From Paracoccaceae bacterium (lineage in GTDB: Bacteria > Pseudomonadota > Alphaproteobacteria > Rhodobacterales > Rhodobacteraceae): DNA of 8,158 bases. Under the pieces are notes generated by a model, which made no database searches, was not told where the DNA came from, and worked only from the letters and a program-made list of their open reading frames with translations. The position numbers and the translations under genes were made by a program. The DNA is taken from contig RFZH01000102.1 of NCBI GenBank assembly GCA_009920815.1, forward strand, positions 1-8,158. Reading direction: 5' to 3'. Positions 1 through 5,838 of this stretch are shown here, one piece after another (within the stretch, counting starts at the first letter, position 1; every line of letters begins with the position of its first letter).

Positions 1-40
1 CCGGCACAGGAATGGTTAATACGCCAATGCGGTTTGGGTC

Positions 41-1615
41 CTAGGCCGCTTGATCAGTCTTTGCATGTTTCATCCAAGCCGCCAGTTCATCGCGCTGGAC
101 CTGAGACAACCGAAGGCCAAGCTTGCTGCGGCGCCACAAAACATCATCTGCAGTGCGCGCAAATTCATGTGTCATCAACCAACGCACTTCACGCTCTGAC
201 AGGGATGCACCAAACGAAAGGCCCAGGTCTTGGGCGGATCTTGCGTCACCCAAGACATTATGCGCGTCTGTACCATATGCGCGGATCAATCGCTTGGCCC
301 AAGCGTTGTCCAAAAACGGATAGGTTTCACGCAATCTATCAATCTGTTGATCCACCTCAGTCACCGGGAACGCACCGCCCGGCAACGCGGCATCATGTGT
401 CCAAGGTGTCCCATCGTGCGACAGTTCGGCCTGAATCTGGTCCAACGCGCTATTTGCCAATCGGCGATAGGTTGTGATTTTGCCCCCAAAAACGTTCAAC
501 ACCGGCGCCCCCAAGGACCTATCCAGTTTGAGCGTATAATCACGGCTGGCAGAGCTTGCGTTTTCAGCCCCCTCGTCAAAAAGCGGCCTTACCCCTGAAT
601 ACCGCCAAACGATATCGTTATCCGTTAGCGTGGTCTTGAAATATGCGTTTGCAAAATTCAACAAATAGGCCTGTTCCTGTGCGCTGCACACTGGGGCGAT
701 GGACGGGTCCGAATGATCGGCATCGGTGGTCCCAATAAGCGTGAAATCAGTTTCATAGGGAATTGCGAAAATGATCCGGCCATCTTGGCCCTGGAAGAAA
801 TAACATTTTTCGTGATCATAGATCCGTTTGGTCACGATGTGACTACCTCGCACCAAACGTACCGCGTCGTTTGTATTCTGGCGCAAGGCGGATTTTATCA
901 CATCACCAACCCAAGGGCCGGCAGCGTTGACAAGCATCCGCGCGAGATACGTACATTGAACGCCCGTTTGAACATCTTGGGTAAGAATATGCCAAATGCC
1001 ATCTTTAACCTCGGCAGAGATAACTTTGGTGCGCGTTAAGATCTGCGCGCCGCGCATGTGGGCATCGCGCGCATTCAACGCGACCAACCGTGAATCTTCG
1101 ACCCAACAATCCGAATATTCATAGGCTTTGACAAACTTATCCTTAAGCGGCGCCCCCTCGCGGGTGCCCGCCAATGTCATCGTGCGTGTCGCAGGCAATA
1201 TCTGGCGACCCCCCATATGATCATATAGAAACAGACCAAGACGAATTAACCAATCCGGTCTGCGCCCCCGAAGCCATGGTAAAACGCGCGCCAAAAGACG
1301 TGAAGTTGGCGTCGTATTGTCAAAGCGCATCTCTGAACTTAGCGGCAAAACAAATCGCATGGGCCAGCTGATATGGGGCATATTTTTTAACAGTATTTCG
1401 CGTTCGATCAATGCCTCCCGAACGAGACGAAACTCAAAATACTCTAAATAGCGCAGGCCCCCATGAAAAAGCTTGGTTGACGCCGATGATGTGGCCCCAC
1501 CGATATCGTTCATTTCAGCAAGGGTTACCGATAATCCACGCCCTATCGCATCCCGTGCGATGCCGCATCCGTTAACACCACCACCTATGACAAACAGATC
1601 TGAAACCTTTGGCAT
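41..1615 (-). CDS. glpD: Aerobic glycerol-3-phosphate dehydrogenase GlpD
   Basis: FAD-dependent, membrane-associated oxidation of sn-glycerol-3-phosphate to dihydroxyacetone phosphate, with electrons passed to quinone. The 524-residue product starts with a Rossmann FAD-binding motif (G11-x-G13-x-x-G16, with acidic E34 at the end of the second strand). The GlpD signature SSASTKLFHGGLRYLE follows at about 43-58. YSGVRPL (339-345) and FGGKITTYR (376-384) are also characteristic, and the C-terminal DAO_C-type domain occupies roughly 400-520. From memory it aligns end to end with E. coli GlpD (501 aa). Much of the extra length is a segment near residues 95-120. The ATG start is preceded by only a weak Shine-Dalgarno (GTGAAG). 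It is divergent from glpR, whose likely operators lie 26-60 bp upstream of this start, so repression by GlpR and relief by G3P is the expected control. No downstream gene or terminator is visible in the 40 bases before the window edge. Confidence 0.96.
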   Translation of the reverse strand: MPKVSDLFVIGGGVNGCGIARDAIGRGLSVTLAEMNDIGGATSSASTKLFHGGLRYLEYFEFRLVREALIEREILLKNMPHISWPMRFVLPLSSEMRFDNTTPTSRLLARVLPWLRGRRPDWLIRLGLFLYDHMGGRQILPATRTMTLAGTREGAPLKDKFVKAYEYSDCWVEDSRLVALNARDAHMRGAQILTRTKVISAEVKDGIWHILTQDVQTGVQCTYLARMLVNAAGPWVGDVIKSALRQNTNDAVRLVRGSHIVTKRIYDHEKCYFFQGQDGRIIFAIPYETDFTLIGTTDADHSDPSIAPVCSAQEQAYLLNFANAYFKTTLTDNDIVWRYSGVRPLFDEGAENASSASRDYTLKLDRSLGAPVLNVFGGKITTYRRLANSALDQIQAELSHDGTPWTHDAALPGGAFPVTEVDQQIDRLRETYPFLDNAWAKRLIRAYGTDAHNVLGDARSAQDLGLSFGASLSEREVRWLMTHEFARTADDVLWRRSKLGLRLSQVQRDELAAWMKHAKTDQAA

Positions 1616-1640
1616 TTCGATTTATCTTCACCCAATAATT

Positions 1641-1676
1641 TTTCGATTTTTTTCTTATTTATTCTTATTTATTCGC
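1641..1676 (-). promoter_or_regulatory. Putative GlpR operator array, glpD side
   Basis: On the plus strand, TTC(G/T) half-sites recur with the C at 1644, 1654, 1664 and 1674, an exact 10-bp period. The inner two units form a perfect tandem repeat of TTATTTATTC (1655-1664 and 1665-1674), followed by G. The block is AT-rich and ends about 26 bp upstream of the glpD start, so bound protein would cover the likely promoter. Repeated TTCG-like elements are typical of DeoR/GlpR operators in proteobacteria. Assignment to GlpR is an inference from the divergent regulator gene. Confidence 0.55.
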
Positions 1677-1794
1677 TTAGCAAGCCGAAAACAATGTTTT
1701 TCAAATTATATTTGCGCATTCATGATTGAACTTGCATTTATTTCTTTTCTGCTGCAGGAAATTGCATCAAGCATCTGCATGACCAGCAGCGCAA

Positions 1795-1821
1795 GCGAAT
1801 AAAAACGAACATAAACCGAAA
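1795..1821 (+). promoter_or_regulatory. Putative GlpR operator array, glpR side
   Basis: Three CGAA half-sites (TTCG on the minus strand) lie at 1796-1799, 1806-1809 and 1817-1820, spaced 10 and 11 bp. Read on the minus strand, the block resembles the TTCGTTTTTATTCG-type direct-repeat sites of DeoR-family repressors. It ends 10 bp before the glpR ATG, which suggests autorepression. A further TTCG...CGAA inverted pair (1672-1675 and 1686-1689) sits at the edge of the glpD-side array. Confidence 0.5.
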
Positions 1822-1830
1822 GCAAAGCAG

Positions 1831-2592
1831 ATGTCACAAACCTTGCGGTACCCAGAGATTCTAGAAATAGCACAGCGTGACGGCAAGGTAACCGTTGACG
1901 GGTTGGCCCAATATTTTGGTGTAACTTTGCAAACGATCAGGCGTGATCTGACCGATTTAGCAGATGCGGGACAGCTGGTGCGCGTGCATGGCGGGGCTGT
2001 TTTACCGTCGAGCACGGCGAATATCCATTACGAAGAGCGCCAATCCCTTAACAGTGACGCGAAACGTTTGATGGCGCAGGCCTGTGCCGCACAAATCCCA
2101 GATAATGTATCGCTGTTCCTGAACATCGGAACCTCGACCGAAGCGGTGGCGCGCGAATTGGTGCGACATCGAAATTTGATGGTTGTCACAAACAACATCA
2201 ATATCGCGCATATTTTGTCTGGCCACCCCGATTGTTCCGTCGTGCTAACCGGCGGACAGCTTAGGCGCAGCGACGGTGGTCTGGTCGGAAACCTCGCCAC
2301 GCAAACCATCAGCCAATTTAAATTCGATATTGCCGTGATTGGGTGTTCCGCTCTGGATCATGACGGTGACCTGTTGGATTTCGACATCCAAGAAGTCGCG
2401 GTAAGCCAAGCCATTTTGCAACACTCGCGAAAAACGTTCTTGGTCGCAGACCATTCAAAACTGGCCCGTAGCGCACCGGCCCGCATCGCTTCGCTGTCAG
2501 AGGTTGATGCCGTTTTCACAGATCGCCCCTTTCCCAATCAATTGGCAAATGCCTGCGCTGCTTGGGGGACCGCGGTTCACGTTCTGTCATGA
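1831..2592 (+). CDS. glpR: DeoR-family glycerol-3-phosphate regulon repressor GlpR
   Basis: A 253-residue transcriptional repressor, almost the same length as E. coli GlpR (252 aa). The N-terminal DeoR winged helix-turn-helix spans about 6-57, with recognition-helix residues QTIRRDL (34-40) and the conserved R-x-HGGA wing (51-56). The C-terminal DeoRC sugar-phosphate sensor domain shows the effector-pocket motifs IGTST (99-103) and VTNN (119-122), a TGGQLR...GG segment (140-150), and a late ADHSK motif. These match GlpR specifically (PSS after the HGGA, FDxxEV in the sensor). The expected effector is glycerol-3-phosphate. It is divergent from glpD, and TTCG-type repeats next to both starts suggest it represses glpD and itself. 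Its stop codon abuts the stop of the convergent GGDEF gene with no intergenic base. Confidence 0.93.
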   Translation: MSQTLRYPEILEIAQRDGKVTVDGLAQYFGVTLQTIRRDLTDLADAGQLVRVHGGAVLPSSTANIHYEERQSLNSDAKRLMAQACAAQIPDNVSLFLNIGTSTEAVARELVRHRNLMVVTNNINIAHILSGHPDCSVVLTGGQLRRSDGGLVGNLATQTISQFKFDIAVIGCSALDHDGDLLDFDIQEVAVSQAILQHSRKTFLVADHSKLARSAPARIASLSEVDAVFTDRPFPNQLANACAAWGTAVHVLS

Positions 2593-3057
2593 CTAGGCGA
2601 ACCGATAGCACCCCCGCCCAGCGCGTTTTGCGGCGTAAACAGCATGATCTGCCTGTTCAATAGTTTGAGCATCTGTCCACGGCTGCCCGGAAAAGACAGA
2701 GACGACCCCAAGAGAGGATGAAATCTGGCATTGCTGCCCAACAAACAGCAGCGGCTCCTCGGTGCCCTTGATGATCAGATCACACAGTCGTTCCAAACGG
2801 ACACGATCCACAAGATGCGGCAGGATCATCACAAATTCATCGCCACCAAGGCGCACCAAAATATCATTTTGTCGGGTTTCTCGGCGCAGGACATCTGCCA
2901 CCGCGCACAGCACGGCGTCACCTGCTGCATGCCCAAAGGTGTCATTGACATATTTGAACCGATCTAAGTCCATCATCACCAAGGAAAACGGTTCTTGCGT
3001 GGCGTGCATATGCTTTAACATCACCTCAAACGCGCAACGGTTTTTCAACCCTGTCAA
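2593..3057 (-). CDS. GGDEF diguanylate cyclase domain, 3' half of an amber-interrupted HNOBA-GGDEF gene
   Basis: This is a complete GGDEF catalytic domain for making c-di-GMP from two GTP, but it is cut off from its sensor half. The reading frame is the same as the upstream HNOBA half. The codons between the TAG at 3073-3075 and this start (AFTDT) plus LTGLKNR form the canonical D-x-LTGL-x-NR entry of a GGDEF domain. The first possible start used here is a TTG (3055-3057) with no clear Shine-Dalgarno. The next ATG would remove conserved residues. Counting from the TTG, the metal-binding Asp is D30, the I-site R62-Q-N-D65 lies five residues before GGDEF (71-75, bases 2833-2847), and the domain ends with the usual AVYAAKRAGR segment. 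Every catalytic and inhibitory motif looks intact. Whether it is translated by reinitiation, by readthrough, or not at all cannot be seen from sequence. Confidence 0.7.
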   Translation of the reverse strand: MTGLKNRCAFEVMLKHMHATQEPFSLVMMDLDRFKYVNDTFGHAAGDAVLCAVADVLRRETRQNDILVRLGGDEFVMILPHLVDRVRLERLCDLIIKGTEEPLLFVGQQCQISSSLGVVSVFSGQPWTDAQTIEQADHAVYAAKRAGRGCYRFA

Positions 3058-3072
3058 TGTATCTGTGAACGC

Positions 3073-3075
3073 CTA
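3073..3075 (-). other. In-frame amber (TAG) codon splitting the HNOBA-GGDEF gene
   Basis: The minus-strand frame from the ATG at 3543 reads ALAEE, then TAG, then AFTDTLTGLKNR without any frameshift. The stop is codon 157 of what would be a 316-codon protein. It falls in the predicted coiled-coil linker just before the GGDEF domain. One base change from CAG, AAG or GAG would create it. It may be a real nonsense mutation, a sequencing error, or a functional split. Confidence 0.9.
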
Positions 3076-3543
3076 CTCTTCGGCCAATGCCTTGGCCCCC
3101 TGCAGGCGCAGCGTCAATCGTTTGGATGCGGACATTGTCGCTTGGTTTGCTTCGATCAGGTAAAGCATCTCGGGCACCAAATCCGTGGGTGCAAAATCTT
3201 TCATTGTAAGACCAAACTTACGGATTGCATTTTGGACACCGATGACAAACCCAAGGTTCATCACAATGTTGTTTGACTGCGGATCCAGTACTGCAATGGC
3301 CCGAAGTTTGATATCGGGAGCTTTGCGCAAATGCATAATGATGGTCCGCCCCGTATAATCCAATACATTTTGAATAGATTTCAGCCCCGCAGGGCGTGTC
3401 AGATCAAACACCGCGAACAAATTTTCATAAAGGCATTTTTCCTGTTTCAAAAGCTTGCGCAAACCTGGACCCAGATGTTCAATTTCGCCAAACTCATTCA
3501 CCACCAAATGACAGGGGCATATGGCGTCTAAAATTGTGTTCAT
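3073..3543 (-). CDS. HNOBA (H-NOX-associated) sensor domain, 5' half of an amber-interrupted diguanylate cyclase
   Basis: This 156-residue product resembles the HNOBA domain, the PAS-like partner of H-NOX proteins. It has an N-terminal PAS-like strand pattern (residues 10-30), a FDLTRP motif (46-51), and the diagnostic GLTMKDFAPTD stretch (111-121). A helical, probably coiled-coil segment (about 126-156) would normally lead into the GGDEF domain. Translation ends at an amber codon exactly at that junction, with the GGDEF domain continuing in the same frame downstream. The ATG overlaps the H-NOX stop as ATGA (3540-3543), so translation is probably coupled and the two proteins are likely partners. 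If the stop is real, the product is a sensor domain without an output. If it is an error, the gene is one HNOBA-GGDEF cyclase of about 316 residues (2593-3543). Domain assignment is by motif recall. Confidence 0.75.
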   Translation of the reverse strand: MNTILDAICPCHLVVNEFGEIEHLGPGLRKLLKQEKCLYENLFAVFDLTRPAGLKSIQNVLDYTGRTIIMHLRKAPDIKLRAIAVLDPQSNNIVMNLGFVIGVQNAIRKFGLTMKDFAPTDLVPEMLYLIEANQATMSASKRLTLRLQGAKALAEE

Positions 3544-4127
3544 CTGGCACCCCCGACCATGTCAAAATCAATGCCAGCACTAAAGTTGTTCTCTATCAAA
3601 ATAACTTCGATACACGCGCTGTCGGTGATATCGCGCCGCACATCCAAAAACACCAAGGTTCCGTAATCATCAGCCATCGCACGCAAAAGCCCTTGCAATA
3701 CATAGGCAAAGCCTGACCACGTCTGTGACACCCGAACGTGAACACGATCAATTGTTTGCGGGATGACCATAATTTGCGGCAGCTGTAAATCAGGCAAAGC
3801 AAGATCGACACGATCATTTAGATCATCAAGCGAAAACAAAAAATCGTCAAAGTTACTGCCCGAAAATCGCAGCAATCGACGCAATGCGCCGCCGTTTGGG
3901 GGCGTGACCAAATATGTGCCGATATCGTCAAGGATGTCCTGCTGAGGTTTTGATAACCGTTTTGAAAGCGCACGGATCAGAGCATAGGATTTTTCATCCT
4001 CATACATCAACATTGGTTCAAATCGAAACCCAGGCGTGCCGATGTCACGCAATACCTCTTGCCACACTGCACCACCATGGACCGTGATGACAAATTCTTC
4101 GATCGCTTTGTTCACAACACCCAGCAT
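3540..4127 (-). CDS. H-NOX (heme NO-binding) domain protein lacking the heme-ligand residues
   Basis: A 195-residue, single-domain cytosolic protein with the H-NOX fold pattern. The start resembles LVNxAIxEFV, W22 and the YEDE segment (42-45) follow, then GTYLV (70-74), FDDFLFSLDDL (93-103), LPDLQLP (111-117) and GLLRAMADDYG near the C-terminus. H-NOX proteins bind heme, sense NO or O2, and regulate an adjacent HNOBA-containing kinase or cyclase, as the ATGA-overlapping neighbour suggests here. Aligned with the Thermoanaerobacter H-NOX (H102, P115, Y131-x-S133-x-R135) at a constant offset of two, the proline is kept (P117). The heme-ligating His becomes N104 (bases 3816-3818), and YxSxR becomes V133-S-Q135-T-W137. 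Ordinary heme binding therefore looks lost. The ATG is well supported by an AGGAGG eight bases upstream. The gene lies 57 bp after the MttB-family gene on the same strand. Confidence 0.85.
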   Translation of the reverse strand: MLGVVNKAIEEFVITVHGGAVWQEVLRDIGTPGFRFEPMLMYEDEKSYALIRALSKRLSKPQQDILDDIGTYLVTPPNGGALRRLLRFSGSNFDDFLFSLDDLNDRVDLALPDLQLPQIMVIPQTIDRVHVRVSQTWSGFAYVLQGLLRAMADDYGTLVFLDVRRDITDSACIEVILIENNFSAGIDFDMVGGAR

Positions 4128-4135
4128 ACAGGGAT

Positions 4136-4141
4136 CCTCCT
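4136..4141 (-). promoter_or_regulatory. Strong Shine-Dalgarno of the H-NOX gene
   Basis: On the minus strand this reads AGGAGG, with eight bases before the ATG at 4127. It fixes the H-NOX start. It lies within the 57-bp gap after the methyltransferase stop, in which no terminator-like hairpin is visible, so co-transcription with the upstream gene is plausible. Confidence 0.7.
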
Positions 4142-4184
4142 GATGCTAGGTGTCGCGCAAAAGTTTTACGAATTGATGAACAGA

Positions 4185-5744
4185 TTAGAAATCTGTCGGC
4201 GCGCCGCCTTCGGCCTTGCGGCGTTCCACAAAGTCTTTCAATTCCTCATGGATGGCGTCGTCCATTGGGGGGGCTTCGAAATTGTTCACAATATTTTTGT
4301 AAATGCTATGGGCCCGTTCTGGCGTCCATACAGCACCGCCCGCCTCCCATGCTTCGTAGTTTTTCCAATCCGACAGGAACGGTTGATAAAACGCGGTTTC
4401 ATAGCGATCTTGAGTGTGCTGGATACCAAAGAAATGGCCATTTGGCCCAACCTCGGCGATTGCATCCAAGGCGATATCATCAGGACCGGTACCAATAATT
4501 TCGGGTTCCATATAACGTTGGATTTGCTGCAAGACTTCGCAATCCATTACGAATTTTTCGGGGCTTGCGATCAAACCTCCCTCTAACCAACCGGCTGCGT
4601 GATAGACCAAATGCGTACCCGACTGCACCGCCGCCCACAGCGAATTTGATGTTTCCCACATCGCCTGACCATCCGGCACGTTGGCCGCACATACGCCCGA
4701 GGACCGCATGGGCAGGTTATAAAACCGCGCCAATTGGCCCGTCATTTGGGTGGCGCGCATATATTCAGGTGTGCCAAACGCAGGCGCGCCCGATTTCATA
4801 TCAACGTTTGACGTAAACGTCCCGATGGCGCAAGCAACGCCCGGGCGGATCAGCTGGGCCAAGACGACCGCAATCAATCCTTCGGCCAAGGATTGCGCCA
4901 CCGCACCTGCCATGGTCACAGGCGCCATCGCGCCGGCCAAGGTAAAGGGCGTGACAATCAGGGCTTGATTGCGGCGGGCAAGCCGCATCCAACCGTCCAA
5001 CATCGGGATGTCATGTTTCAATGGCGAGGTCGAATTGATGTTGGTATACATCTTTGGACCTTCTTCGAATTCCTCGTGCGTGTGACCGCCCGCGATGCGT
5101 ACCATTTCCATCACATCGTCCACACGTTCCGCGCCAAGACTATAGGCGTGGGCGACCTTATCTGTCAGCGTCAGCTTGTCATACAAAACATCAAGATGGC
5201 GAATGCTTGCATGAAGATCGACAGGTTCAACCGGATATCCGCCAACAAAATGGATACAGTTGAAATACTGGCTAAGCTTTAACAAATCGCGACACATTTC
5301 ACGCGTGCCTGGCACTTTGCGACCCAAGGACATATCCCAGTAATTGGGCGGCGAGGATACGTTGCCAAACAGAATATACTCACCACCGACGATCAGCTTG
5401 CGATCAGAATTGCGTGGCGTGATTTCAAATTGCGCAGGCGCTTTTGCGATCATTTCCATCACAAAGTCGCGCCCCATGCGCACGTTTTCACCATTTATGG
5501 TGCAGCCTGCTTTTCGGAATACATCCAACGCTTCGTGGTTTAGAATTTCGATGCCAATATTCTCTAGGATTGACATCGCTCCGTTGTGAACTGCCATCAC
5601 GCCTTCGGGCGTTAAGGGTTCAATCGGGCGATCCAGATTCACCGGTAAACGCCATGGCATTTGATCGATTACGGCGGTCCCACGCCGCGAAGTGTTGCCC
5701 GCGCGTCCACCGCTGCGACGACGTTTTGTGGCTAAGTCTGACAT
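4185..5744 (-). CDS. MttB-family (COG5598) trimethylamine methyltransferase family protein, non-pyrrolysine
   Basis: A 519-residue TIM-barrel-type methyltransferase of the MttB family. Members transfer a methyl group from a quaternary or tertiary amine (trimethylamine, or glycine betaine in MtgB-type enzymes) to a corrinoid protein. Recognisable blocks are GNVSSPPNYWD (127-137), GGYPVEPVDLH (168-178), NINSTSPLKHD (235-245), GTFTSNVDMKSGAPAFGTPEYM (308-329), HAAGWLEGGL (382-391) and SPEKFVMDCE (394-403), with the tail RRKAEGGAPTDF. No in-frame TAG occurs, so it belongs with the non-pyrrolysine relatives and its substrate cannot be read from sequence. I chose the ATG at 5744 because AAGGAG sits six bases upstream; a TTG ten codons earlier lies upstream of that site. 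The N-terminus is unusually basic (KRRR, residues 7-10). No corrinoid-protein or reductive-activase gene is in the window. It is probably co-transcribed with the H-NOX pair downstream. Confidence 0.9.
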   Translation of the reverse strand: MSDLATKRRRSGGRAGNTSRRGTAVIDQMPWRLPVNLDRPIEPLTPEGVMAVHNGAMSILENIGIEILNHEALDVFRKAGCTINGENVRMGRDFVMEMIAKAPAQFEITPRNSDRKLIVGGEYILFGNVSSPPNYWDMSLGRKVPGTREMCRDLLKLSQYFNCIHFVGGYPVEPVDLHASIRHLDVLYDKLTLTDKVAHAYSLGAERVDDVMEMVRIAGGHTHEEFEEGPKMYTNINSTSPLKHDIPMLDGWMRLARRNQALIVTPFTLAGAMAPVTMAGAVAQSLAEGLIAVVLAQLIRPGVACAIGTFTSNVDMKSGAPAFGTPEYMRATQMTGQLARFYNLPMRSSGVCAANVPDGQAMWETSNSLWAAVQSGTHLVYHAAGWLEGGLIASPEKFVMDCEVLQQIQRYMEPEIIGTGPDDIALDAIAEVGPNGHFFGIQHTQDRYETAFYQPFLSDWKNYEAWEAGGAVWTPERAHSIYKNIVNNFEAPPMDDAIHEELKDFVERRKAEGGAPTDF

Positions 5745-5750
5745 TGATCG

Positions 5751-5756
5751 CTCCTT
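5751..5756 (-). promoter_or_regulatory. Shine-Dalgarno deciding the methyltransferase start
   Basis: On the minus strand this reads AAGGAG, six bases from the ATG at 5744. It lies between the TTG at 5774 and this ATG, which makes the ATG the better start. Confidence 0.65.
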
Positions 5757-5790
5757 GTTCCTTGCCACAAGCAAAGCCTAGGAATTACGT

Positions 5791-5819
5791 CCAATCCTGT
5801 CGATTCCCGACGGATTTGG
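5791..5819. promoter_or_regulatory. Imperfect inverted repeat upstream of the methyltransferase gene
   Basis: The plus strand has CCAATCCTGTCG (5791-5802), an ATTCC spacer, then CGACGGATTTGG (5808-5819). The arms pair with one bulged base on each side. It lies in the 94-bp gap between the HAD phosphatase stop and the methyltransferase ATG. There is no T-run after it on the minus strand, so an operator or RNA hairpin is more likely than a classical terminator. Function is unknown. Confidence 0.35.
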
Positions 5820-5838
5820 TCGCATTTGGGCGCAGCGA

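Noticed and set aside
1..40. Possible gene start or terminator downstream of glpD
   Set aside because: Only 40 bases are available. The minus-strand frame stays open but has no start codon with a ribosome-binding site, and only a 4-bp GCGG/CCGC pairing is present with no U-run.
34..477. A 147-codon open frame on the plus strand
   Set aside because: It is antisense to the C-terminal part of glpD, is rich in His, Pro and Arg as expected of a shadow frame, and has no recognisable motif.
3073..3075. The amber codon read as pyrrolysine, prompted by the nearby MttB-family gene
   Set aside because: No pylT, pylS or pylBCD genes are in the window, the methyltransferase itself has no TAG, the split gene is not a methylamine enzyme, and the neighbouring GGDEF frame ends at a TAG used as a normal stop. 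A nonsense mutation or error is far simpler.
5745..5774. TTG start at 5774 giving a 529-residue methyltransferase
   Set aside because: The AAGGAG ribosome-binding site lies downstream of this TTG and is correctly spaced for the ATG at 5744, and the ten extra residues match no conserved segment.
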